NCBI GenBank assembly: GCA_016207665.1
Contig: JACQPG010000126.1
Span: 1-55,418 of the forward strand
Length of the DNA stretch: 55,418 bases
Direction: 5' to 3'
Origin: Elusimicrobiota bacterium
GTDB lineage: Bacteria; Elusimicrobiota; Elusimicrobia; UBA1565; UBA9628
In this document: piece by piece, positions 18,461-26,211 of the stretch
Numbering within the stretch: the stretch's first letter is position 1
Layout of the letters: each line of letters opens with the position of its first letter
Notes under the pieces: model-generated
What the model was told of the DNA's origin: nothing
The model's input: only the letters and a program-made list of their open reading frames with translations
The model's database searches: none
Position numbers and translations under genes: made by a program

Positions 18461-19924
18461 CTAACGGCCGGCGTATTCCGCGAGCATTTCCTCGTAGGCT
18501 CCGAGAAGCAGCGCGGCGGCGGAGCGGCCGATCGAATTGGTCTCCTCGTAATGGGTTCCCGGCGGACGTGGATGCATGGCTCGATTGGGATTGAATATGA
18601 AGTCGTATTCCGGAACGATATAGCCTATCTCGTCGTTGGCTAAGCCGACCAGAACCGCGTGTTTTCCCAGGCGCTGTCTCAGATAAGGTCCCTTGGGGGC
18701 GCGGCGGAGATCGGGCGGGTTGGGATTGGTGGGCCGGATCAGGGGATGGCCGAAGCGATAGCGGCCGTCGTAGCCGCCGATCGCCAGCTCGGGGAACATC
18801 TCCCCCGGAATCCCTAGAAAGGCGACGGGGCCCGCCTGAACCAGGCTGATCTCGGTCTCGGCCCAGGGTCGCAACCTTTCCGGCAAGGGGAAGAAGATCA
18901 AGTGCCGCAAGGAGAGGAAATAGGCCTGCGTTTTCCCGATGCGGCGGCCGTTTTGGCCGAACAGTTTGTGACCGAAGGTCAGATTCGGCATGAAAAAGAG
19001 ATAACGCGAGTTTTCCACCGGCACGCGCACTAGGCGGGATCGGAAATCGACAGAGCCCTGCGTCCATTCCCCGCCCGCCCGTGTCGCCTTGATCGCCAAC
19101 GCGGCCACGGCATGACCGACTCTTTTAGCTTCCTCGAAATGCCTTAAAGGCGAATGATCGGTCTCGGGGCTCATCAGGCCTCCGATCAAACCCGACTGGA
19201 ATACGCAGGTCCCGCCTCCGGCTTCTTCGATCTTCTCGCAGAGAGGCCCCACGTAATCCGACGAGATATGATCGTTGTCCCGTCCGATCACCTCAGGATG
19301 GCATGACCATCGCACCAGCGTGGCTAGCGCGCGCTCAGGACTGCGGCGCGAGCGCAGCTGTACCACGTTGATCTCGGGGTCGATCACGATCGGATCTCGC
19401 AGATCGTAGCAGAGGCCGTTGGGTTTCGTCTCGACCCGCCATGCTCCGATTTTCGCCTCCTCCAAACGCCCTGACAGGTCCTTGACCAGGGCCACGATGG
19501 AGTCGTTGAGTCTCCTCTGGTATTTCTTCTTGACCCCGGAGATGCCCGGCAGCGGACCCCAAAGGCCCAGGGTATCGGGAGCGGAATGGGAGTGGGTGGC
19601 GGAGACGAAAAGATATCTATCCTCGCCGAGCCAACCCAGGCTGCGGCGCATCCGCTCTATGTCCTCGCGGTAAAGGCCGATGCTATCGACCCCGACCAAG
19701 GCGACGGTTTTGCGGCCATCGGACAGGAGCAAGGCTCGAGCGTAAAGCCGGTCGGCGATGCCGCGCGCCTTGCGGCCGGCCGCGCCATAGCCCGCGAGAT
19801 ATGCCCCCTCGCGTTTGAGATCGGGGGTGATGTCGACCTTGCCGGCCGCGGCGAAAAATGCGGCGCGCGCCTCGCCGGCGATGAGCAGGAGCGAGAGCAG
19901 AACCTTAGCCTTGGCGGGAGCCAT
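18461..19924 (-). CDS. Neutral/alkaline ceramidase-like secreted protein
   Basis: A 487-residue exported protein with signal peptide about 1-21 (MAPAKAKVLLSLLLIAGEARA). FAAAGKVDITPD, AYLAGYGAAGRKARGIADRLYARALLL, VALVGVDSIGLYRED and the metal-binding region FVSATHSHSAPDTLG (about 107-120) match the N-terminal domain of neutral ceramidases. LVRWSCHPEVIG adds another expected histidine. Neutral ceramidases are usually 640-780 residues; this lacks the C-terminal Ig-like domain, so it may act on another amide or lipid. It overlaps the upstream glycosylase gene by 20 nt; TTG 19939 is an alternative start. Confidence 0.75.
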   Translation of the reverse strand: MAPAKAKVLLSLLLIAGEARAAFFAAAGKVDITPDLKREGAYLAGYGAAGRKARGIADRLYARALLLSDGRKTVALVGVDSIGLYREDIERMRRSLGWLGEDRYLFVSATHSHSAPDTLGLWGPLPGISGVKKKYQRRLNDSIVALVKDLSGRLEEAKIGAWRVETKPNGLCYDLRDPIVIDPEINVVQLRSRRSPERALATLVRWSCHPEVIGRDNDHISSDYVGPLCEKIEEAGGGTCVFQSGLIGGLMSPETDHSPLRHFEEAKRVGHAVAALAIKATRAGGEWTQGSVDFRSRLVRVPVENSRYLFFMPNLTFGHKLFGQNGRRIGKTQAYFLSLRHLIFFPLPERLRPWAETEISLVQAGPVAFLGIPGEMFPELAIGGYDGRYRFGHPLIRPTNPNPPDLRRAPKGPYLRQRLGKHAVLVGLANDEIGYIVPEYDFIFNPNRAMHPRPPGTHYEETNSIGRSAAALLLGAYEEMLAEYAGR

Positions 19925-20618
19925 AGCGACAGTTTGCAATTAAAGGACACCCCTGGCAAGAAGGGACGGCGCGGCAATGCCTCTTGGCGAGCTGGACCAG
20001 AAGGGCATGGAACTCGGCGTAGAGCTCGGCCGAGCGCGGCAGTTCCCTTGAAAGCAGACGTTGAGCCCGCTCATAACCGGGCTTGCGGAACCATCCTAGG
20101 CGGGAGCCGATGCGAAGGGTGTAAGCATCGATGACGAAGATGGGATGGCCCCCGGCATAAAGGAGTATCGAGTCCGCGGTTTCGGGGCCGATGCCCCACA
20201 GGCCCAGCAGCTCGCCGCGAAGGATATCCATCGGCTGACAAAGCCAGCGCGACAATCGTCCCCGCTTCTTGGCGTGACCGGCGAAAATCTTGAGCTTGCG
20301 GGCCTTCTGCCTGAAATAACCCGACGATCTTACCAAGGATTGCAGGCGGCCGCTCGGAGCGGCGGACAGCCGCTCCAGCTCCAGCATGCCAGCGGACTTG
20401 AGCCGGAGCAAGCTCCGGACCACGTTGTTCCAATTGGTGTTCTGCGTGAGAATGGCGCCAACGCATATCTCGGCGCGTTGCCGCTCAGACAGCCGTCCTT
20501 TGAATCCCGGGCGATAAACGGGCCCGCCTCGAGCGCTGACGCTCACGGGCCACCAGCCCTGGGGGCCGAAGGCCTCTAGAAGTTTAGAATAGACGCTCAG
20601 GGGCGGCGGCGCGAGCAC
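19905..20618 (-). CDS. HhH-GPD DNA glycosylase, endonuclease III-like, lacking the catalytic lysine
   Basis: A 237-residue base-excision repair protein. VGAILTQNTNWNNVVRSLLRL, the helix-hairpin-helix LLGLWGIGPETADSILLYAG (about 137-155) and FVIDAYTLRIGSRLGW with the catalytic Asp (about 164) are clear. Four C-terminal cysteines (C-x5-C-x2-C-x5-C, in HCRAVPSCQGCPLIANC) bind a 4Fe-4S cluster. In endonuclease III the HhH carries a catalytic Lys (LPGVGRKTA); here it is GIGPETA, so a monofunctional glycosylase is expected, as in Mig/MagIII-type enzymes. GTG 20618 starts 1 nt after the response regulator stop; upstream extension would overlap that gene. Confidence 0.85.
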   Translation of the reverse strand: MLAPPPLSVYSKLLEAFGPQGWWPVSVSARGGPVYRPGFKGRLSERQRAEICVGAILTQNTNWNNVVRSLLRLKSAGMLELERLSAAPSGRLQSLVRSSGYFRQKARKLKIFAGHAKKRGRLSRWLCQPMDILRGELLGLWGIGPETADSILLYAGGHPIFVIDAYTLRIGSRLGWFRKPGYERAQRLLSRELPRSAELYAEFHALLVQLAKRHCRAVPSCQGCPLIANCRYGSRQG

Positions 20619-20619
20619 T

Positions 20620-20997
20620 TCAGGAGGAAGATTTCTGAAGGACCTTTTCGAGCTTTTTGAGAAGCCGATCCGTATCGAACGGCTTGATGATATAATCCGT
20701 GGCACCGCTGGCGAAGGCGGTCTCGACGTCCCCCATGCGGCCCAGGGCCGTGATCATGATGACCTTGATGCGCTTGGTTTCCGGATCCTTGGTCAGCAGC
20801 TTGCAGACGTCAAAGCCGCCGATGCGGGGAAGCATGACGTCGAGGAAGATCACGTCCGGCTTTTCCTTGCGCGCTCGCGCCACGGCCTCGGCGCCATCGG
20901 TGACATAAGAAGCCCTATAGCCCTTGGCGTTGAGAAGAGCCTCCAGAGTTTGAGCGATCGGCTCTTCATCTTCCACGATCAAGATCTTGGCTGCCAT
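20620..20997 (-). CDS. CheY-like single-domain response regulator
   Basis: A 125-residue receiver domain without an output domain. Phosphorylation site Asp in VIFLDVMLPRIGG, acidic pair in ILIVEDEEPIAQ, Thr in MITALGR and Lys in YIIKPFD are all present. It should be phosphorylated by the kinase encoded just upstream (21010-21786) and pass the signal by protein contact. A TATAAT (minus, 21014-21009) lies inside the kinase stop region, and AAGGGGA precedes the ATG, so it may also be transcribed alone. Confidence 0.92.
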   Translation of the reverse strand: MAAKILIVEDEEPIAQTLEALLNAKGYRASYVTDGAEAVARARKEKPDVIFLDVMLPRIGGFDVCKLLTKDPETKRIKVIMITALGRMGDVETAFASGATDYIIKPFDTDRLLKKLEKVLQKSSS

Positions 20998-21008
20998 GGT
21001 TTCCCCTT

Positions 21009-21014
21009 ATTATA
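21009..21014 (-). promoter_or_regulatory. -10 box of the response regulator gene
   Basis: TATAAT on the minus strand ends 11 nt before ATG 20997, giving a very short leader. It overlaps the last codons of the histidine kinase gene. It would allow more regulator than kinase to be made. Confidence 0.4.
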
Positions 21015-21786
21015 ACGCGGTCGGCAGGCTCAAGAGAAGGCTCGAGGCCCCGTCCGCACCCGCCCTGACCGTCAGAAAACACCCTTGATGCTCCGCTACA
21101 GCCCTGATAAGACCCAGTCCCAGTCCCGTGGCGGCCATCCGCTCGCCCACGCGCTCGGCCGGATAATAGAGATCCAAGGCCCGCTCGAGCTCCTGTTGAG
21201 TGCTGGGCTCGGCCGTATAGCGGAAGTCCAACTCGACCCGATGGCCCGCGGGCCGCACTATCAGCTCCACGGGCCCCGAGAGCCTGAATTTACGGGCGTG
21301 GAAGAGAAGGCTTGAGATCATCCTGCTCAACCTATCGGGATCGGCCCGGACCGAAGGCAAATCGCCGGGGATCCGGGTCTCCAGCGGGATCTTGGAGTTT
21401 TCAAAACCGTAATGGGTCGCGCTCAGGGCCGAGGCCAGGGCCTCTCGCAAGGGAACCCTGGCCATATCGGGAGAAAAATCCCGCCTGAGCTCCAGATGCG
21501 TGAAATCCCGGAGCTCTCCCACCAAGACCGCCAGCCGCGCCAGTTGCTCGCGCATCATCTCGATCCACGGCTTGACTGCCTCGTCGACGGGGCCGAAGAC
21601 CCCGCCCAACCAGTTGAGCACGGCCATGTTCACCGCGGTCAAGGGAGTGTTCAATTCATGAGCGGCGAACGACAGATAGTGTCCCAGTTTGCGATACTGC
21701 CTTTGCGAATACCAAAATCCCGCCAAGCCGCCTAAAATGCAGCCCAAAGAGATTCCCGCCGCGAAAGCGAGGGTCGCTGATCCCAT
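21010..21786 (-). CDS. Histidine kinase with degenerate ATP-binding domain
   Basis: A 258-residue membrane kinase with one N-terminal transmembrane helix (about 5-26, LAFAAGISLGCILGGLAGFWY) and almost no sensor domain. The H-box is SFAAHELNTPLTAVNM (His43). The ATPase part is atypical: the N-box reads SSLLFHARKFRLSG with no Asn, the G1 box reads FRYTAEP, and only the G2-like GLGLGLIRAVAEH is clear. It may have weak kinase activity, act as phosphatase or scaffold, or use ATP in a variant way. ATG 21786 overlaps the carbonic anhydrase stop by one base. Confidence 0.8.
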   Translation of the reverse strand: MGSATLAFAAGISLGCILGGLAGFWYSQRQYRKLGHYLSFAAHELNTPLTAVNMAVLNWLGGVFGPVDEAVKPWIEMMREQLARLAVLVGELRDFTHLELRRDFSPDMARVPLREALASALSATHYGFENSKIPLETRIPGDLPSVRADPDRLSRMISSLLFHARKFRLSGPVELIVRPAGHRVELDFRYTAEPSTQQELERALDLYYPAERVGERMAATGLGLGLIRAVAEHQGCFLTVRAGADGASSLLLSLPTAL

Positions 21787-22301
21787 CAGAGGATGCGGGA
21801 AGCGGAGCGATGCCGATCGGCTAGCGCCACATAACTGCGCTCGCTTTGGCGCAGATGGGCCAGCTCGCTGGAGGTCAGCTTGCGATGCACTCGGGCCGGG
21901 GAGCCCAGAACCAAACTACGGGGCGGTATACGGAAGCCCCCGGGCACCAAGGCTCCGGCCCCGATCAAGCATTCCCGCCCGATGACGGCCTCCATGACGA
22001 TCGCGCCCATGCCCACCAGGCACAAATCCCCGATGCGGGCCCCGTGGATTATGGCGCCATGCCCCACGGTCACGCCGCGGCCGATCACCGCAGGCACGCC
22101 GTTTCGGCAATGGACCACGGCGCAATCCTGGACATTGGACCGTTCTCCCAGGCGGATCGCGTCCACGTCTCCCCTGAGCACGGCCATGGGCCAGACCGAG
22201 GCCTGACGGCCGATCAGGACCCGGCCGATGATCTCGGCATTCCAGTGGATAAAGGCCGTGGGATGGATACGGGGGCGGTGGTCCGCGAAGCTTCGAATCA
22301 T
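21786..22301 (-). CDS. Gamma-class carbonic anhydrase / hexapeptide-repeat protein
   Basis: A 171-residue left-handed beta-helix protein of the gamma-carbonic anhydrase (YrdA/PaaY) group. Hexapeptide repeats run from about residue 10 to 135 (IGRVLIGRQASVWPMAVLRGDVDAIRLGERSNVQDCAVVH). The three zinc histidines are in VVHCR, VGHGAIIHG. LVGMGAIVMEAVIGRECLIGAGALV and VLGSPARVHRKL complete the family pattern. It may hydrate CO2 or have lost activity. Start ATG 22301 is preferred over TTG 22319; the gene is divergent from nadB with an 87-nt gap. Confidence 0.88.
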   Translation of the reverse strand: MIRSFADHRPRIHPTAFIHWNAEIIGRVLIGRQASVWPMAVLRGDVDAIRLGERSNVQDCAVVHCRNGVPAVIGRGVTVGHGAIIHGARIGDLCLVGMGAIVMEAVIGRECLIGAGALVPGGFRIPPRSLVLGSPARVHRKLTSSELAHLRQSERSYVALADRHRSASRIL

Positions 22302-22388
22302 CGAGAATGACGGCGCCAAGCTACGCGGCGCCGGCGTAATTTGTTAGACTTTATCATTACACGCCTTTTCAGGCAAGCCCGTTGCGCC

Positions 22389-23981
22389 ATGGTTCATAGT
22401 AGCGACTTTCTCGTTCTAGGCAGCGGCATCTCAGGGCTGTTGGCCGCCTATAAATTAGCTTCCTTAGGGACCGTGCACGTGGTCACCAAAAGGGAGGCCT
22501 CGGAGGCCAATACCCGCTACGCGCAAGGCGGCATCGCGGCCGTCACCGCCGCGGGCGACAGCTTCGACCAGCATCTCGCCGATACCATGAACGCGGGAGC
22601 CGGCCTTTGTCGCGAGCCTATCGTGAGGATCGCGGTCGAGGAGGGCCCCGCCCGGATTCGTGAGCTGCAGGAGCTGGGCGTCCGGTTCAGCCCTGGATCG
22701 GGAGGCAGTCCCGATCTTGGACTCGAGGCGGGGCACTCGCAGAGACGCATACTTCATGCCGGGGATATCACGGGAGAGGAGATCGAGAGGGCCCTGCTGG
22801 CTGCCTGCCGTCGCCATTCCAACATCCGGTTTTTCGAGAAGCACCTGGCCATCAATCTCATCAGGGCGCCCGCCGGCTCCATACGAGGCGCCTATGTCAT
22901 GGAGCGTGATGGCGGAGCCATACACGCCTTTATCGCGACTTCCACCCTGCTGGCCAGCGGCGGGGCCGGGAAAGTGTATATCTACACGTCCAACCCCGAT
23001 ACGGCCACCGGCGACGGGATGGCCATGGCGTTCCGGGCCGGCGCTCCCTTGAGCAACATGGAATTCGTTCAGTTCCATCCCACCTGCCTCTTCCATCCCA
23101 AGGCCAAGTCCTTCCTTCTTTCGGAAGCGCTGCGCGGCGAGGGCGGAAGGCTGCTTTTAAAGAGCGGGCGGGCGTTCATGAAGTCATATAACGCCGCCGC
23201 CGAGCTGGCCCCGCGCGACATCGTCGCCCGCGCCATAGATTCCGAGCTCAAGAAATCCGGAGACGAGCACGTATTGCTGGATATGACGAACAAGAGCCGC
23301 GATTTCCTCAAAGGACGGTTTCCCAATATCTATGACAAACTCCTGGGCCTGGGCATCGATATGGCGGTCGATCCCATACCGGTCGTTCCAGCGGCCCATT
23401 TCTTCTGCGGCGGCGTGCGGACGGACGAATGGGGACGCACCGAGCTGCCCGGGCTTTTCGCCATAGGAGAAGTGGCCGATACCGGATTGCATGGCGCCAA
23501 TCGGCTGGCCTCTAACTCCCTTCTCGAAGGGTGCGTTTTCGCGCATCGGGCTTATCTCAAACTCAAGGAGGAGAGGCGCGGGCCTTCAGCGCCCGCTTTC
23601 GAGCCCCCGGCCTGGAACCCCGGCAAGGCCGTGCCCCTGGATGAGGCCGTTGTCATCTCCCAGAACTGGGACGAGATACGCCGCTTGATGTGGAATTATG
23701 TTGGGATAGTCCGCTCGAACCGCCGTTTGGAGCGAGCTCTGCGACGCATGAGCCTGCTCAACGCCGAGATCGAGCAGTATTATTGGGATTTTATCCTGAC
23801 CCCAGACCTCGTCGAGCTGCGCAACCTGGCCGAGGTGGCCACGGCCGTCATACTCTCCGCCATGGCCCGCAAGGAAAGCCGGGGCCTGCATTATAACCTG
23901 GACTATCCGTCGGCATTGGAAACCGAGCGCCATGACACGGTATTGAGGAAGTCCCAGGCGCTCAAGGCCCTGCTCGTCTAG
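22389..23981 (+). CDS. nadB: L-aspartate oxidase
   Basis: NadB oxidises L-aspartate to iminoaspartate with FAD, the first step of de novo NAD synthesis. The 530-residue length is normal. FAD-binding VLGSGISGLLAAYKLA, RYAQGGIAAV, the substrate site region FVQFHPTCL, SEALRGEGGRLL and HFFCGGVRTDEWGRTELPGLFAIGEVADTGLHGANRLASNSLLEG are diagnostic. The C-terminal NRRLERALRRM arm is complete. ATG 22389 is chosen over the upstream codon at 22341. No nadA or nadC is nearby. No convincing promoter was found in the 87-nt divergent gap. Confidence 0.95.
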   Translation: MVHSSDFLVLGSGISGLLAAYKLASLGTVHVVTKREASEANTRYAQGGIAAVTAAGDSFDQHLADTMNAGAGLCREPIVRIAVEEGPARIRELQELGVRFSPGSGGSPDLGLEAGHSQRRILHAGDITGEEIERALLAACRRHSNIRFFEKHLAINLIRAPAGSIRGAYVMERDGGAIHAFIATSTLLASGGAGKVYIYTSNPDTATGDGMAMAFRAGAPLSNMEFVQFHPTCLFHPKAKSFLLSEALRGEGGRLLLKSGRAFMKSYNAAAELAPRDIVARAIDSELKKSGDEHVLLDMTNKSRDFLKGRFPNIYDKLLGLGIDMAVDPIPVVPAAHFFCGGVRTDEWGRTELPGLFAIGEVADTGLHGANRLASNSLLEGCVFAHRAYLKLKEERRGPSAPAFEPPAWNPGKAVPLDEAVVISQNWDEIRRLMWNYVGIVRSNRRLERALRRMSLLNAEIEQYYWDFILTPDLVELRNLAEVATAVILSAMARKESRGLHYNLDYPSALETERHDTVLRKSQALKALLV

Positions 23982-24352
23982 CGCGTTTCGAAGATAAGGC
24001 CGAGCCTGTCCGGGTTCAGTCGGAGGCCTGAGGGCGGCGTAGCCATTTTTCCCACCCGGTCATCGTGCCGCCTGAAATCCACGATCGATCCCGGAGATCG
24101 ACGGGACTCCAAGATCGATATTCCCGGCATCGGCGCTCCCAGGCCATGCAAGCGCTCGAACAAGGTCGACTTGCGCCGCAGCAATCCCTGCAAATCCTCA
24201 AGAGGCCTATAAGCCTTGTCGGCTTCGATATCAGCGAGGATGAGACGCACGCCCTTTTCGATCCTGAATATCTCGAATTCATATCCGACGATCTCCCTGA
24301 CCCCCTTTTGCACCGCCTCCAAGTCGAAGACCTCGCCCTTTGTTTTCTGCAA
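23978..24352 (-). CDS. Hypothetical protein, start uncertain, possibly a 5'-truncated gene
   Basis: A 124-residue frame with no ATG or GTG. The only start-like codon is TTG 24352, yet the frame is open further upstream to a stop at 24436-24434 and reads plausibly coding (LRKAQLGSEIDLKIDELQ). The visible part is charged and helical (VREIVGYEFEIFRIEKGVRLILADIEADKAY, LEDLQGLLRRKSTLFERL), followed by a basic, strand-like tail with a GSIVDFRRHDDRVG segment. The overall layout is faintly like DUF2203 proteins. It has no cysteines or signal peptide. It overlaps the nadB end by 4 nt. Confidence 0.4.
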   Translation of the reverse strand: MQKTKGEVFDLEAVQKGVREIVGYEFEIFRIEKGVRLILADIEADKAYRPLEDLQGLLRRKSTLFERLHGLGAPMPGISILESRRSPGSIVDFRRHDDRVGKMATPPSGLRLNPDRLGLIFETR

Positions 24353-24618
24353 CTCGTCGATCTTGAGGTCTATCTCGGAGCCGAGCTGCGCCTTGCGAAG
24401 CTCTACGGTGTCCTTCGTGGTAAACGAACAGTACTAACCTGCGGGAGGGGATTTCTAGATGATTATAAGTCGGGACCCGATAAAGGGTCCGCACTTGCGC
24501 CGCGCTCGCATGAGAAGCGGCGCTTCTCGATTCGGGGGACGCCGGCCGCTCCTGCTTCTGGAGCCGTTGTCCCGGCCGCGGCGGCCGCAGGGCCCTTCTG
24601 CGCCGGCCGCGCCCCGGC
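24353..24618. other. Gap of about 270 nt with one hairpin
   Basis: Upstream of the hypothetical frame and of the small secreted protein. GGACCC (24473-24478) pairs with GGGTCC (24485-24490) around GATAAA. No T-run follows. The rest is GC-rich, and I found no gene with good coding signal; the open frame 24459-24632 lies upstream of the preferred start. Confidence 0.4.
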
Positions 24619-24624
24619 TACAAT
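24619..24624 (+). promoter_or_regulatory. -10 box of the small secreted protein, leaderless spacing
   Basis: TACAAT ends 8 nt before ATG 24633. A GGAG lies at 24627-24630, only 2 nt from the start codon, too close for a normal Shine-Dalgarno role. No clear -35. Confidence 0.35.
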
Positions 24625-24632
24625 ATGGAGGC

Positions 24633-25154
24633 ATGATCTCAGCCGCCGTCGTCTCGATCCTGTTGTCCGTCTTCTCGTCGCCCGCTCCAGCGCAAGCCGA
24701 GCTCGCGCTCGACGAATCGCAGCGGGCCGTCCTTGACGGCGCGTTGAAAGACGCGCTCGCGTTCAGGAACAAGAAGCCCGTCCCCGGACTCGCGTCGACG
24801 CCCAATCTCATCCCGGCTCAGGCGCCCGGCGCCGGCGAGGCGGCCGAACTGCGCCTGCTGCGCAGGGCCGGCATCCACAGGTTCACGGAGGATTTCCGCG
24901 AACTCGAGGACGCGGGCTACGAGATCAAGGTCCAGGCCTGCGAGTTCTTCGCCGCGAGCCCCTCGACCATCCTCCTTCAGGTCCGCAAGCTGCCGGGCGC
25001 TCAGAAGACGGCGACGCGCACGGAGGCGCTCCTCGGCGCGCGGTTCGAGGCGCGGGTCAAGGAGCTGGAGAGCGGCGGGCGCCGCGTCGAGGTCGTCTGC
25101 TTCAAGGACATGCCCTACGCTTTCGGAGCGCACGCCGTCATCCAGCACCGCTGA
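24633..25154 (+). CDS. Small secreted protein of unknown function
   Basis: A 173-residue exported protein with signal peptide about 1-22 (MISAAVVSILLSVFSSPAPAQA). The mature part starts with a charged helix (LDESQRAVLDGALKDALAF), then a proline-rich linker, then a mixed domain with a single pair of cysteines (about 95 and 160) that could form a disulfide. Third positions are markedly richer in G/C than in neighbouring genes (nadB, gctA). It sits between a start-less frame and an IS element, so horizontal gain is likely. I do not recognise a family. Confidence 0.6.
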   Translation: MISAAVVSILLSVFSSPAPAQAELALDESQRAVLDGALKDALAFRNKKPVPGLASTPNLIPAQAPGAGEAAELRLLRRAGIHRFTEDFRELEDAGYEIKVQACEFFAASPSTILLQVRKLPGAQKTATRTEALLGARFEARVKELESGGRRVEVVCFKDMPYAFGAHAVIQHR

Positions 25155-25443
25155 GCGCCTCGTAGGCAGGCGGCGGGGCCGTCTTGAGAACCGCCCTCCC
25201 CGCGCGCCGCGCGCATCGGAAAGAGGTTCCCCCACCTTCCCCGCGCGGGTACGGACCCTTAAACGGGGCGGAACGATGTACCTTTGAATTCCATCGTCTC
25301 GCCCTCCTTGTCTTAGCAACAGGAGTTTAGCGAGGCGATGGCTCGTTTTGGAAGGAAAATCAGCCGCCGGTTCGGCCGCCAACTGAATTTTTGACTTTCA
25401 CGGTCTATTATGTTGCGTCGAAGAAAATAAATGATCGGAATTG
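25155..25443. other. 289-nt gap before the IS element
   Basis: No gene recognised. The first half is GC-rich with runs of C and G. The second half, from about 25380, is AT-richer and contains TTGACT (25391-25396) and TATTAT (25406-25411), but they are only 9 nt apart. A frame on the minus strand across 24639-25382 is a shadow of the secreted-protein gene. Confidence 0.4.
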
Positions 25444-25483
25444 GAGCCTGTTGCATAAACCCGGCGTGATTTTAGAGAATCCT

Positions 25484-25507
25484 CGTACGCGCGTGCGCGC
25501 GCGTACG
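25484..25507 (+). other. Perfect hairpin just before the transposase start
   Basis: CGTACGCGCG (25484-25493) pairs perfectly with CGCGCGTACG (25498-25507) around a TGCG loop. The 3' arm touches the GGAG at 25507-25510, and ATG is at 25522. It could limit translation from readthrough transcripts, as hairpins do in several IS elements. Confidence 0.6.
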
Positions 25508-25521
25508 GAGAAAGCGAGAAA

Positions 25522-26211
25522 ATGGGCTACAACTTCAAAAGCGCGGACCGCGAGACGGCGTACCTGATGCCGCCGAGCCTGAGCGAGTGGCTGCCCGAGG
25601 GCCATCTGGCATGGTTCATCGTGGCGGGGGTCAAGAAACTGGATTTATCGGTGTTTCGTGGGGGTTACCATGCCGACGGATTGTGCGCGTCGGCGTACGA
25701 CCCCGAGCTGATGGTAGGGCTGATGCTGTATTCGTATTGCGCAGGGGAGCGTTCGTCGCGCAAGATCGAGGCGGCGTGCGCGGTGGACGTGGCCTACCGT
25801 GTGCTGATGGGAAACCTGATCCCGGACTACTCGACGATCTGCCGTTTCCGGGCGGAGCACGAGGAAGATTTGAAGGGTCTGTTCAAAGCGGTGCTGTCGA
25901 TGTGCGGAAAGGCGGGACTGGTGAAGGCTGGGATGGTGGCACTGGATGGCACGAAGATGAAGGCGTTTGCGGCCAAGAGCGCCAACCGGAGCTATGATCA
26001 CCTGCAAGAGGAGATCGACCGGATGTTCGAGGAAGCCAAGCGCAAGGACGCGGAGGAGGACGAACTGTACGGCAAGGACCGCCGCGGCGACGAGATGCCT
26101 GAACACCTGAACACGCGAGAGAAGCAGGCGAAGTGGATCGAGGCGGAGATGGGAGGGATTTTGAAGCGAATGAAGGCCGGTGCGCCGACTTTTGCCCCGG
26201 TTTACGCGTGA
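25522..26211 (+). CDS. Truncated IS1182-family transposase (N-terminal part)
   Basis: A 229-residue protein containing the DUF772 helical DNA-binding region (SEWLPEGHLAWFIVAGVKKLDLS, AYDPELMVGLMLYSYCAGERSSRKIEAA, DYSTICRFRAEHEEDLKGLF) and the first catalytic Asp in MVALDGTKMKAFAA (about residue 140). A charged helical insert follows (EEIDRMFEEAKRKDAEEDELYG), and the chain then ends in PTFAPVYA. The second Asp and the Glu of the DDE site are missing, so it is not expected to be an active transposase. The other copy ends at the same residue. It could still bind the ends and act as a repressor. Confidence 0.8.
   Translation: MGYNFKSADRETAYLMPPSLSEWLPEGHLAWFIVAGVKKLDLSVFRGGYHADGLCASAYDPELMVGLMLYSYCAGERSSRKIEAACAVDVAYRVLMGNLIPDYSTICRFRAEHEEDLKGLFKAVLSMCGKAGLVKAGMVALDGTKMKAFAAKSANRSYDHLQEEIDRMFEEAKRKDAEEDELYGKDRRGDEMPEHLNTREKQAKWIEAEMGGILKRMKAGAPTFAPVYA

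Noticed and set aside
22302-22388. TAGACT (22345-22350) and TATCAT (22352-22357) as the nadB promoter
   Set aside because: Neither has a good -35 at normal distance, so I could not choose a promoter.
25391-25411. TTGACT and TATTAT as a promoter reading into the IS element
   Set aside because: The spacing is 9 nt, so they cannot form one promoter.
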